The notes under the pieces are model-generated. The model was not told where the DNA came from and made no database searches. It was given only the letters and a program-made list of their open reading frames with translations. From Rhynchopus sp. YZ270_cl-10 (lineage: Eukaryota > Euglenozoa > Diplonemea > Diplonemida > Diplonemidae): DNA of 64,000 nucleotides. Where the stretch lies: positions 1,260,501-1,324,500 of the forward strand of contig OZ037850.1 of NCBI GenBank assembly GCA_964035575.1. The letters are read 5' to 3'. Made by a program: the position numbers and the translations under genes. This document shows, in pieces, positions 23,140 through 33,337 of this stretch; position 1 is the stretch's first letter, and each line of letters begins with the position of its first letter.

Positions 23140-26100
23140 TTTGTGATGGTGTCTTCAATCTATTCCTCTTCCCACTATGCCTCGTCTTGTTCGCCTCGTT
23201 CTCTCCGGTACCCCTTTGCGTCTGTCGGGTCTGAGGAGTCTAAGTGTTGTGTGATCTCTTGTGTCGTAGGTGGCTAGGCGTGTGAGGCTTGCGTCCATCT
23301 TATGATCTTTAATGACACACTGCCGCTAGTTCTTTGCATTTCACGTTTCATTGATCTGAGCCACGCAGTGTTTTCCGAATGGTTTGTGAGTCGTGTAGTA
23401 TCTTCGGATTCTTCCTCTCAGTTCGTCCGACTGACTGTTGGTGTGTGACCCTGTCCGAACCAAGAGAGTCTTGGTTATTTGAGTATTTAACTTCCACATA
23501 GTTGTTTTTCCATCTGTGCGAGTAGAACCCTCGCCGAGCCAAGAGTGTCTGGGTGGCTTGAGATTCAGAAGAATTTCTCTCTATTCGCCGAGCTGCCTGT
23601 GTGTGCTATGAACTCTGTCCAAGTCTGAGTTCTCTGGGTTCTTGTGACAGGATGCTCCTCCTTCTTGGGGGCTGTCTACCTGGTGTTGGGTGTCTATGAT
23701 ATGTTGCTGTTCCTGCCCCTGCCAGTTCGCCTTTCCGGTATGTCTTGCGACGCTTCGGCGTGGCTCAGTGCCGCGCCTGGACGCCAGAGCGATCCTGCTT
23801 GTGTATGGTGGCAGCACGGACATTGCGGCGATGTGGTAGGAGCCTCCGTGTTTTTGCCGCTTAGTTGAGGCTCCGTGCCGATGTCGTGTCTGTGTGTGGG
23901 ATTGCGAGGCGCCGCTTAGTCTTCCGTACTTTCCGGTCTGACAACGGCAATGAGGTTGTGGTCGCTTGTGGGCGGGCCGGTGAAGGCACTTCATGAACCT
24001 GACGCTGGGCAAGGTTCCTTCTATGCCGATCGCCTTCTGCGTGACGAACAAGAAGTCTGCTAGCAGAGGATTCGTGGTTCAACGATGCTTCTCAGTGTGC
24101 GCGACGGCGGTGGTAGCCTCCTGTGAGTGTGTGTTTTTATGCGTATGGCACGATACAGACCTGCTGCGTGAGTCCGTGTGCGACACGCTGGATACCTATG
24201 TTACGGACGCCGCGGACCCTTGCCGTGCGGATTTCTCCCTCGTATACCGCTGCTTCTTCTGACTCCCTGACATCATTGCTCCGTCGTTCTCGTCCTTCCG
24301 ATGAACTCCTCACCTGCGTTGGGATATGAAAGCCAGAGATCTGCGTTGGGGATTTCATTATCTCTGAAGCTTTCTGGATTTCTCAAATTATCGTAGCGGT
24401 TCAGATCTCGAAATTTCATCTGAAAGAATTTCAGTGACGAGATCAAAACACGCACGATTTTTCCCATCGCAGTTGAGCGATTCGGTAAGCTCAATCAAGC
24501 AAACAAAAGGTTAAAGAGGTAGGCGTTACGAAAACAAAAGAAGGATTATATTTTGTGTAACCAAATATCAGCCTTTTTGTTTTCGGCTAGCCAACTCTGC
24601 AACCGATTCAGAAATCATGAGAGATGATTTCTGCAACCGACTCACAAATCATGTGATATGATTACAATGTTATGCAAAACGTGACCATGACATTTAAAAA
24701 TTTCTCCCGCCCACCCACACCTGAGTAACTCTCTACGGTATCATGGTTCACGTTTCTCTTCGCTGCACTCTCGTGGTGCAGATACGCCTGCGTTGCCTTC
24801 GTTGACGGGCACATCCTTCCCGGGTAATTTCGTGGTGTCTGCCCTCTCCTTATCTGCCATCACGGTACCGCACATTCCCTCCCGCACTTCGGAGTGGTCT
24901 TCGCGTGGATCCTCCCATTCCTCGGCTGACCTAGCTAGTGAACGCGCGTGATATACTTTGTCGACTACGCTTGCTTCCATGGAGAAGTCTTCCTCTTCAC
25001 CTGGCCTACACTGACTAGCTGACCTGCTGGATGGGCGCCAGACTGTCTGGATGGAGACCTCCGTTTGGCCCCGTAGAGGTAGTTCACACTGGGCGTATTC
25101 ATGGTGACGATGTACACCGCGTTGTCCATCCTCGTTTACGGCTGGTCGTCATCGCGAGGAGCTGAAGGTGCACACCGCAGTTTTCGCTACGATTGGCTGC
25201 CCTGCGGGTGTCTTCAGCGCGGAGCGTCTCAAAGAGAAGCGGATCCGTGTGCACGATTCTACATGTCGCTGAAGGTGTAGGACGCTGCTGCTGCTGTAGA
25301 GATGGCGCGTTCATCTAGGGTGCATGGATAAGAGACAGGCACTTTTTCCGCCGTAGCTTGGGAATGTGTGGCAGTCGGTTGTAGGGATTTGTGCTGTACA
25401 TCGCTGCCACCACTGAGCGGGCCGTCCTTATCACGATCTACCAGGAAGTGCGCTGCATCGAGGCTATGTGTACTAGCTGCTTACTGACGGTAGGCTTGCG
25501 CTCCTCCCCGAGATGCGTCACTTCAAGTTTGCGGATCGACCACATCTACGACGTGCAAGGGCAATGTATCGCCAGAGGGTTTAGATAGGCATTGTCTGCG
25601 ATCTTGGATAAACGGTATGGCGAAGAGGCGCAGGGTTGTGGCTGCTTCTTTGGAAAGAGGCTCACCAATACGTGAAAGGACTACGGTGAGCTGTCGCATG
25701 CGTCGTATTTACTTGCCTTTGGACAGGTCTCATAGAAAACGAACAACTCTCTGTCTATATCACGTCTTGAGAGGTTCGCAGACGCTGGCAGGTACGAACC
25801 CTTGAACAGGATTGCGGCCCTGGCTGAGTTTGCCATGACCACAGTAGTTCCTTGAAGTGCCGCAAGTTTATATTGGTCACGTGGCTATCGAAATCCATCT
25901 CTTCACGGCTCCAGGTTCGCTATGTACTGTCGGACGTCTTCCTGCTCCGGAGCAGTGAAGAGTCCTCTGCAGGACATTCTCACGGAGGTCCCCCCCCCCA
26001 ACTGCGCTCATACGGATTAGGGCCGGCGGGACACGCTGTTCGATGTGTCAAGGTTCTCTAGATTCAAACATTTCATGGATAACCAGCTTCATTACCTTAT

Positions 26101-26313
26101 CTGATTATGTTTTCGCGCCCACCCTGGGGATTTCATTATCTCTGAAGCTTTCTGGATTTCTCAAATTATCGTAGCGGTTCAGATCTCGAAATTTCATCTG
26201 AAAGAATTTCAGTGACGAGATCAAAACACGCACGATTTTTCCCATCGCAGTTGAGCGATTCGGTAAGCTCAATCAAGCAAACAAAAGGTTAAAGAGGTAG
26301 GCGTTACGAAAAC
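22969..26313 (+). mobile_element. segment B, second copy
   Basis: An exact second copy of the fossil retroelement-like fragment, 4,800 bp downstream of the first, with LTR-like repeats at 24347-24536 and 26125-26314. Confidence 0.4.
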
Positions 26314-27339
26314 AAAATATACAGTTCACTATGTTCCCAATGTCTTCCCTGGTCGTGCTGAAAAAAAAATTTTGGGCAAAAAAACAAACTGACCCCCCCC
26401 AAACTTAAAATCTGGATTCCTGGATAAGACACTGACCATCTATAGAAAAAAAATCCGTCTCTTCTGGCGGGTCTTGGGGGTAGGGAAAGAGGGGGGTGTC
26501 ATACCAGGAGTGTTATTTGGTACTCATGGTGGAAGAGGGTGCGCTCTTTGCAGCACTGTTACATAAAGCTTTTTTTTTCCTTTCAAATCCTTGACGTAGT
26601 TGTCGGAGAGGTTGGTGGAGGTGCTTTTTGCGCTGTAGCTTTGTTTTCTTTTTTCGTGTATGCGAAGTAGATTTGTCTTTCAATATTTTCTGCAGGTGAC
26701 TGAGCACAAGAAGCTCAGTATAATCTCACCAAGTCTCTGCGACTGTATTAGTTGGTTCAATACAGGTGGATATTCCCTTTTGTTTGCGTTCGTAGGCGCA
26801 ACTTATTTAGATTCTTTTGAGTACACCATGGATTCGTAATGACATTACGTGACGAACGATGAGGGGGGAAACATGGGGAAATTACGCGCGCAATACGTCG
26901 TCACGACGGGCACCCCCTCGTCATGACGACGTCAAGGCCCTCTTAATTACGACGTCATGACGCGCGTAATGTCATTACGAGTCTATGGTGTAGCAAGCCA
27001 CATGCTGTGATGCAAAAAAGCGACAATGCTGTGGTAGTAACCATAACCGTAGCCTTCGGGGGTTGTACACAAAAAAAAAAAAAATGCAACCAAGGTAAAC
27101 AAAAAAACGCAACATATTTTTCCTTCGTTACCAGACTCCCCTGGCCCCCTATCGGATTCGCTGTTCTCTAAGACGGAGCTTAAGAGATGGAACAATGCCG
27201 CCGGGGACTGCCTTGTGGATAGCGACCAGAGACGCGAGAAGCTGAGGTTCACGCACAGCTTTTTGTTCTTTTGTTCTTTTGTACCTTCCCTTCACCTTTT
27301 TTTTTACAGATTTAAAGCAAAACCCCTCATGGAATAACA

Positions 27340-30300
27340 ATGCCCCGCCTGCTGTCTCATTTGAAGTGCTATGCAGAGAGAAAGAAATGGGATTCATTAG
27401 AGAGTCTGCAGGATGACATTGCAGGACGGCTTGAAGCAGTACGGGAGAGGTGGGGTGAGGCGCGCTGGGGTGAGGTAGGGTGTGAGACCGCTTTGGCTGG
27501 CGTGGCTGCAGAGTGGCAGACCGGGAATGACGTTGAGGTGGAGATAAAGACACGACGTGAATGCACTATTTGCATTGCTTTGCTTAGAGGTGACCGGCGT
27601 ATTATTGATTTAGAAATTCGCTCTTTGGAGAGTATTGTTCATCTCAACAAACACTCCTCCATCAAACGCATTGCTGAAACAACCATTCTCGCGAATAACT
27701 CTTATCACACCTTCTGCAACATCTTCCAGCAGAACGCCCCGTTTCTTTCTCCAAATGAATCGTTTTCTGTTGTAGTGTCGATAGAAAAACAAAAGGGGGA
27801 AAGAACAAATGGAAATGGAGTGTTTATTCACCATATGAACTCCCCTCCAGTGTTAGCCAAGCATGCGAAAACCAGGTTTCATGGTGTAAATGAGGATCCT
27901 GACAGCGCTTCTCCTAAACCAATAGAAGCGGTTGCGTTGGTTGCGGTGCAGAGGAGTGATGCGGTGCGCAATGTGTATTGGAATATTTCGCGGCGTGGTG
28001 GTCAGAAGCAACGCGGTGAAATGCTAGACCTTGTGAAGACTAATTTCGACCTTGAGGTGGGTGGATTGGAGATGGGGGCGTGCTATGACATGGTTATGTA
28101 TACCGATCGAGACGATGCGACTGCGGTCAGTCCGCTGCTCCAGACGTTGAGGGGTAAGGCAAATGAGTTTCGCGCGGAAACTTTCAAAAAGGTTTTTTCA
28201 TTGGAAATCAACTGCGGAGCAACGTCGAAGGCAACGTCGGTAATCGACTTTACACATTCTGATGAAGAGGAGGAGACTGCTGCACCCCACGAAAGCATTT
28301 TATCCCAACGCACAATGAAGGTGCACGACCGCATCTGCGAAGGCACCCGCAAGCCTCCACGCAAAACTGCACCCCATAACCCTCGCCGTCGCCTCTCCTC
28401 AACATCTCTCGGATGGGATACCCCCAAAGGTTTTTCCGCCACCCCCTTCTCAGGCAGCCACGTCCGAGGTGTAGCTACGGGACGCGATTTTGGTACTTTC
28501 TTCTCTCACCCACAAAGAGTCAACTCTGATGCCGATGTTACCCGCCTTTTTTTCCCTTCAGAGCAGGTTCTTCCGGATCACGAAGCGGAGAAGACACAGA
28601 CAAATGATACGTTATTCCCGATCGCGAAAACCTGGGTTACTGCAACACACAAAAATAAAAAGTCGCAAAGTGTCACTGCAGAATGCGGGTCTGTCGACAA
28701 TACAAACACCTCTGAGCCTTTCTGGAAATTCAAGCCGAGTTTTCCCTTATGCACCCGGTCCACGAGAACTCTCCGCAAGCTTTTCCACGAACACAGCATG
28801 GTGCAGTCAACCGAAGTCGACCACAGCTTTTCGAAACCCTTTTTGATAACCGCACGCCAGACCATCCAGATCGGCTACTACGGAAGCAAAAGCTACATTT
28901 GTTTTATCGACACCTACAGAAGAGCGTTGACAGCGTTGCACGATGTCTGCTCCATGAAGAAAGGGGGGTGCGCAATGCTTGAACCTTTAAAAGGCATTTC
29001 CATGGTTAACTTATTGAATCTCATTGCAATAAAAAGACAACGTCTGCCGCGGAAACGGTTTTCCTACTCTGAAGTTCGCGAGGGGGGGGACCTGCTTGGG
29101 GGCCATTCTGGGTGGGAGCTTTCGTTGTGGGGGTGGATGGTGGTGGCGTGCGTCACAGAAAAGCACCTCAAATTTGTGTACAAAATACGGAAACTCTTTG
29201 AAGAAGCGAAGGCGATTGGAACGGAGGAGAAGTTCTATGCGCTGTTGAAGGCGATCAATAACGAGAGGCATCTGCCAACGGACTCGCTGTGGAGGGCCTT
29301 CTTTGCGCCAGCCCCTTCTATGGCGGAGATCATTCTTGCAGTCGCAGATCGGAGCGTGCAAATGGCAGTTCTCGGGCACGATGCAGAAGTGTCTCCAGGG
29401 CTGCATCTCAGGGTGTTGTGTCGCTCTGGCATGAAGCGTGTGCAGGTGTGCACCAAGCTTGTCAACTCCACAGCAAAGATTCTGCTTCTCCGCTACTTCG
29501 TGCGTCTCCTGACCCACTGCGCCAGCAAGCGTACCCATCGGCGGGGCCGCGCACGGAAATGCCTTGAGTTCTCCTTCGCGCTGAACATTGAGCTCTACAA
29601 ACGTTACTTTGGGATATTCTCCCGCCACCACCAGTGGTGCAAGGACTATCAATCCACCTTCCAAAAAAGCAAGCAGCTTATGTGGAAGACCAACTCCGAG
29701 CAGGTCGTGCGCTTTTGGCGGAAGCTTCTTGGGTTGGTTGCGTTGCGAAGAAAACGCAAGATATTCAGCTACAAACTCGAAAAGATGCGGGTTTTGAACG
29801 AACGCAAAATCCGCACCTCACTTGTCCTCCACCGCAAATACTATAGCATATGGTTGCGATGGCGGTCGGAACGCAGGAAAATGGCGTTTATTTCCCAGCT
29901 GAGCGACCCGCAACTACTTCCACTGTTCCGCAAATGGGTTTCCTGGGCGCGCAAAGCACACAAGAAACGGGTTCTCATCCCAGAGCTGCTTAGTTCCTCA
30001 ACACATTCACTTTTGTTACGCTACTTCAGGAATATGTGTGCGTACATGATCGAAAATCGCGCCAAAATCGCTAAGGACGCTGCATGGGAACAATACCTAT
30101 CCCTTCTGGACACACAGAAGGCACGCCAAGCTGCGCAAGACCTTCTCTCCTACGCTGACCTTCGTGAACGTGAATACGCTGCGGTGCTCTTGCAGCGTTG
30201 GACACGGCGTCGCATCCACCCCAAACAGTATATGTTCTTCGAGGTCTTCCCACCGAACTCTCATCTACCCCCTCTGGAAGGGATTGCACCTAGCGACACA

Positions 30301-30909
30301 AAACTGCCGGGGGCGAGGATATGGTTCCGGAATGACGAAGAACAGAAGCGGCGGGGGAGCCAACCTGCATTTCAATCGATTGCGTTGATACGGAAGATGG
30401 CGAGGGGTGCGCGGCAGGATGGTAATGCGGGGGCAAAGTCTGTGAAGCAGGTAGGGTTCGCGTCTCAGCTGCGTAAAATGGCGAATCCTCAGGCAGTCGC
30501 AGTAGGAAAAATCGAGAAATGGTGGAAGCCCATGAAACGTCGCAACCAGCTCTACCGTGATGAAGTGAAGATGACACAAGAGGCTCACAACCTATTCATC
30601 TCCAAGGCCGCAGAAAAACGTGTTCTCGAACACAAAAATGAAAAAGAACTTCAAGAGCTCATCAAAATTGCAGACCAAGATGAGCACGATGAGTCCTACA
30701 TGCGCTCGCTCGATCTACGTGGTATATCAGGGTCGCCAAGAGGAGGGGGTCCGTCGCGTTCCCCAAGGTCTCCCAGAAAGCTGGGCTCCTTCAGCAGGTC
30801 CTCCTTCAGTGCGTCTAAGTCGGCCTCGTTCTCAAGGCGAAGTCCTCGTGCGGCAGGGGGCCTGACCAGCTCCTCCTTCAGGAAGCGGCATTCTGCAGTA
30901 CAGTATTGA
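27340..30909 (+). CDS. large Sfi1-like/IQ-motif protein (intact copy)
   Basis: The single frame encodes 1,189 residues. The start follows a pyrimidine tract and TTTACAG (ending 27309) by 30 bases. Residues about 720-910 hold Trp/Leu-rich helical units such as YYSIWLRWRSER, VVRFWRKLLG and LFRKWVSWARKA. These resemble Sfi1 repeats, which bind centrins at basal bodies or spindle poles. Near residue 946, AAVLLQRWTRRRIH looks like an IQ-type helix. The last 65 residues are Ser/Arg/Gly-rich (SPRSPRKLGS) and disordered. The N-terminal 600 residues match nothing I know. A cytoskeletal role is inference from repeat style only. Two 5' fragments lie upstream in the tandem array. Confidence 0.65.
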   Translation: MPRLLSHLKCYAERKKWDSLESLQDDIAGRLEAVRERWGEARWGEVGCETALAGVAAEWQTGNDVEVEIKTRRECTICIALLRGDRRIIDLEIRSLESIVHLNKHSSIKRIAETTILANNSYHTFCNIFQQNAPFLSPNESFSVVVSIEKQKGERTNGNGVFIHHMNSPPVLAKHAKTRFHGVNEDPDSASPKPIEAVALVAVQRSDAVRNVYWNISRRGGQKQRGEMLDLVKTNFDLEVGGLEMGACYDMVMYTDRDDATAVSPLLQTLRGKANEFRAETFKKVFSLEINCGATSKATSVIDFTHSDEEEETAAPHESILSQRTMKVHDRICEGTRKPPRKTAPHNPRRRLSSTSLGWDTPKGFSATPFSGSHVRGVATGRDFGTFFSHPQRVNSDADVTRLFFPSEQVLPDHEAEKTQTNDTLFPIAKTWVTATHKNKKSQSVTAECGSVDNTNTSEPFWKFKPSFPLCTRSTRTLRKLFHEHSMVQSTEVDHSFSKPFLITARQTIQIGYYGSKSYICFIDTYRRALTALHDVCSMKKGGCAMLEPLKGISMVNLLNLIAIKRQRLPRKRFSYSEVREGGDLLGGHSGWELSLWGWMVVACVTEKHLKFVYKIRKLFEEAKAIGTEEKFYALLKAINNERHLPTDSLWRAFFAPAPSMAEIILAVADRSVQMAVLGHDAEVSPGLHLRVLCRSGMKRVQVCTKLVNSTAKILLLRYFVRLLTHCASKRTHRRGRARKCLEFSFALNIELYKRYFGIFSRHHQWCKDYQSTFQKSKQLMWKTNSEQVVRFWRKLLGLVALRRKRKIFSYKLEKMRVLNERKIRTSLVLHRKYYSIWLRWRSERRKMAFISQLSDPQLLPLFRKWVSWARKAHKKRVLIPELLSSSTHSLLLRYFRNMCAYMIENRAKIAKDAAWEQYLSLLDTQKARQAAQDLLSYADLREREYAAVLLQRWTRRRIHPKQYMFFEVFPPNSHLPPLEGIAPSDTKLPGARIWFRNDEEQKRRGSQPAFQSIALIRKMARGARQDGNAGAKSVKQVGFASQLRKMANPQAVAVGKIEKWWKPMKRRNQLYRDEVKMTQEAHNLFISKAAEKRVLEHKNEKELQELIKIADQDEHDESYMRSLDLRGISGSPRGGGPSRSPRSPRKLGSFSRSSFSASKSASFSRRSPRAAGGLTSSSFRKRHSAVQY

Positions 30910-31089
30910 TTTTTTGAAGTTTTTGCGGGTAACCCGGTCAAATTCCTAAACAATGTTCAATATTTTGGTGTGGCTCAAACCGTACCAAGAAGTACAAAAG
31001 AGGTACAAAACAAATTGGGGTGTTTTTCGTGAAAACATCCCAAAATGCGTGAGCCATATTTAGTAGGTTCTTTTTTTTTGAAATTCCAC
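30910..31089. other. short 3' spacer
   Basis: It holds an imperfect inverted pair around TGGCTCA (about 30971) and TGAGCCA (about 31050); nothing else is seen. Confidence 0.4.
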
Positions 31090-31221
31090 GATTGTGGGGT
31101 GATCAGAGGTACTTTTTTGCAGCTCGAGTCAAGAAAAATCACAAAAAATCACAACGGTTACAAACGGTTACAAATGCTTACAAAAACGAAATTATGATTT
31201 TGTTTGGGTTTTTTGTGAGCG

Positions 31222-31385
31222 TACGTGATTTTTTGTGATTTTCTGTGATTTTTTGTGATTTTTTGTGATTCGCATTCCGGATTTTGTGATTTTTTGTGAT
31301 TTTTTGTGATTTTTTGTGATTCGCATTCCGGATTTTGTGATTTTTTGTGATTTTTTGTGATTCGCATTCCAGATGTTTGTGATTT
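31222..31385 (+). repeat. TTTTTTGTGATT tandem block, left
   Basis: Repeats of about 11-12 bp are broken by TCGCATTCCGGA spacers. A similar block, same orientation, lies at 32416-32520. Confidence 0.7.
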
Positions 31386-31547
31386 TTCAGTGATTGAATG
31401 GTACTATACGGGGGGGTACCTGATCACAAATGTTCACAACCATGGTAATGTTATGGCAACATCACGGTTAACATAGTGGCGTTGTGAACTGGTGTGAAGT
31501 TGTGAATCAAATTGATTTTGATTTTTTTTGGTACTGTGTACTGTGTA

Positions 31548-31889
31548 CTGTGTATACTGTGTATACTGTGTATACTGTGTATACTGTGTATACTGTGTAT
31601 ACTGTGTATACTGTGTATACTGTGTATACTGTGTATACTGTGTATACTGTGTATACTGTGTATACTGTGTATACTGTGTATACTGTGTATACTGTGTATA
31701 CTGTGTATACTGTGTATACTGTGTATACTGTGTATACTGTGTATACTGTGTATACTGTGTATACTGTGTATACTGTGTATACTGTGTATACTGTGTATAC
31801 TGTGTATACTGTGTATACTGTGTATACTGTGTATACTGTGTATACTGTGTATACTGTGTATACTGTGTATACTGTGTATACTGTGTATA
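31548..31889 (+). repeat. 9 bp minisatellite, 38 perfect copies
   Basis: The unit CTGTGTATA repeats 38 times without a change, preceded by two 7 bp versions, CTGTGTA. Because the unit is three codons long and has no stop in any frame, long spurious frames appear on both strands. Confidence 0.95.
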
Positions 31890-31925
31890 CTGTGCACTGC
31901 GAAAAATTGACCAAAAATGAGAACT

Positions 31926-31989
31926 TGTCCATTTCGGCAAATTGACCCCACCACTGGCCGGACGGATTCCGGAAATGCAAATGCCGGCA
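31926..31989 (+). repeat. block shared with 53547-53610
   Basis: AATTGACCCCACCA and GATTCCGGAAATGCAAATG occur in order in both places, with about 80% agreement over 64 bp. Confidence 0.5.
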
Positions 31990-32615
31990 TTTAAAAGCTC
32001 ACCAGCGAAAAAAAGAAAAGAAATTTTTCTAACATCTATACCCCCCCTTTATGGAGCGACAACTGGTAGAAACACGGTAGAACCACGGGGAATCGGTTAA
32101 GGCGCCACACCACAGATTTTTGTGTTTTTTTTTTGTTGTGAGGAGAAAACCAAAACGGTAATGAAGCTTGCGAAAACGTGTCTTGTTTTTCCACAGAACC
32201 GACACGTGTGGCGTGTCTCCCAACAACAAAAAAGCAAATGAATAAAAAAGGTTGAAAGGAAAAAGGAAGAACAAAACAGTGTGGTGTACAACAGGGACTA
32301 TAAAACAAGCTAGCCCATCTGCCCCTGCCCCGCACACTGCCACGGTGTCTGACGACGACCCAGTGTAGGATCAACGCCTTGCAAACACTCAGGCCAAATC
32401 ACCATATTCGCGGTGTTTTTTGTGATTTTCTGTGATTTTTTGTGATTTTTCGTGATTTTTTGTGATTTTTTGTGATTCGCATTCCAGATTTTGTGATTTT
32501 TTGTGATTTTTCATGATTCTTTGTGACTGGAGCTGCAAAAAAGTACCTCTGATCACCCCAGATTGGAGCATATCCGGGGTAACCCCTGAGACAGAATGTT
32601 AGATTGATTTTCGTC

Positions 32616-32648
32616 AGATGTGTGTGCACAAGAGGCACATTCATCTTA
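32616..32648 (+). repeat. hairpin-family copy, loop CACAAGAGG
   Basis: GATGTGTGTG, CACAAGAGG, CACATTCATC: the arms pair with one mismatch and one G-U pair. Confidence 0.6.
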
Positions 32649-32868
32649 GAAGCTTTCTTTTTTTTTCTTAGGAATTGTTTCCGCATTCCTGAGCCAAAAT
32701 ATTCTTGGATTAGATTTTTTTTCTCACAAAACAATTTTCTTTTTTTGCAGAAGCTCCTTTTCTTACGAGAGGGCTTTGTAGTCTTTCTTTTTTCTTTTTT
32801 CATTATGAATCTTCACAGACACGCCACAAAAACTCCTCCCCCACCTCTCCATATTTTTCTCTTGATCA

Positions 32869-32900
32869 AGGTGACCAAGCACAGAGGCTTAGGGTCATCC
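32869..32900 (+). repeat. hairpin-family copy, loop CACAGAGG
   Basis: GGTGACC pairs with GGTCATC (one G-U), and AAG pairs with CTT next to the loop. Confidence 0.6.
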
Positions 32901-33337
32901 TATACACTTTTCTCTCTCTCTCTCTCTCTTTTAACTCCCACCACACTTCACCTTCAAAACAATCTCTTTAACACCGCACACACCCTTCAGGGATCAGGGG
33001 TGGGACCTTTCTCCATTTCTTCCGCCGCCCCCTCTCTTTTATCTTCATTTATCCCTCTCCCTCATTTTCTAAAAGCTTGGGATTGTTTTTACATTTTTCT
33101 TTTCTATATTTTTTTTTTTTTTTTTTTTTTTTTACTTGGTATTCACTCTCGTCTCTTCAGCGCTGCCGAGGCAGTGTGGCCGCTCTTTTTTGTTCTATCC
33201 AGAGTAAACCCGGGACCGTGTCCCAGCTGGTGCCGTTTTTCACATCTAGGACGTGCGGGTTGCCGTTTTACGGAGGTCACCTCCCCGTTTGCCACACAGG
33301 GTATTTTTTTTTTCAATTTTACAAAGAGCAATAGAAA

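Larger units (their letters stand above)
16714..27768. repeat. A-B-A-B-A tandem array, 4,800 bp period
   Basis: Segment A (1,455 bp) occurs at 16714-18168, 21514-22968 and 26314-27768. Segment B (3,345 bp) occurs at 18169-21513 and 22969-26313. Every stretch I compared is identical between copies. A is the 5' flank and first 143 codons of the gene at 27340, and B is foreign to it. The identity implies a very recent event or an assembly error. Confidence 0.9.
31095..32560. mobile_element. TIR element with 5 bp target duplication carrying a 9 bp satellite
   Basis: The ends are inverted repeats of about 36 bp. The left begins TGGGGTGATCAGAGGTAC and continues to GCAGCTCGAGTC; the right is its complement with one clear difference. 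The flanks carry an exact GATTG duplication at 31090-31094 and 32561-32565. The 1,466 bp interior holds TTTTTTGTGATT tandem blocks near both ends, a GCATTCC-containing spacer repeat and the 9 bp satellite at 31548-31889. No transposase is visible. The superfamily cannot be fixed from the ends. Confidence 0.7.
32566..33337. other. intergenic spacer with hairpins and pyrimidine tract
   Basis: It holds two hairpin-family copies (32616 and 32869), a long T run (33109-33133) and CGTCTCTTCAG ending at 33160, a candidate splice-leader acceptor for the ERV/PDI gene. Confidence 0.5.

Noticed and set aside
29011-29664. 217-codon minus-strand frame
   Set aside because: It is antisense to the intact Sfi1-like gene and arises from its codon bias.
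31434-31990. Long frames of 130-179 codons on both strands
   Set aside because: They are produced by the stop-free 9 bp satellite and have no other protein features.
31222-32520. Possible CRISPR-like array of TTTTTTGTGATT with GCATTCC spacers
   Set aside because: The units are 11-12 bp, low complexity and without unique spacers; they are tandem repeats inside a eukaryotic TIR element.
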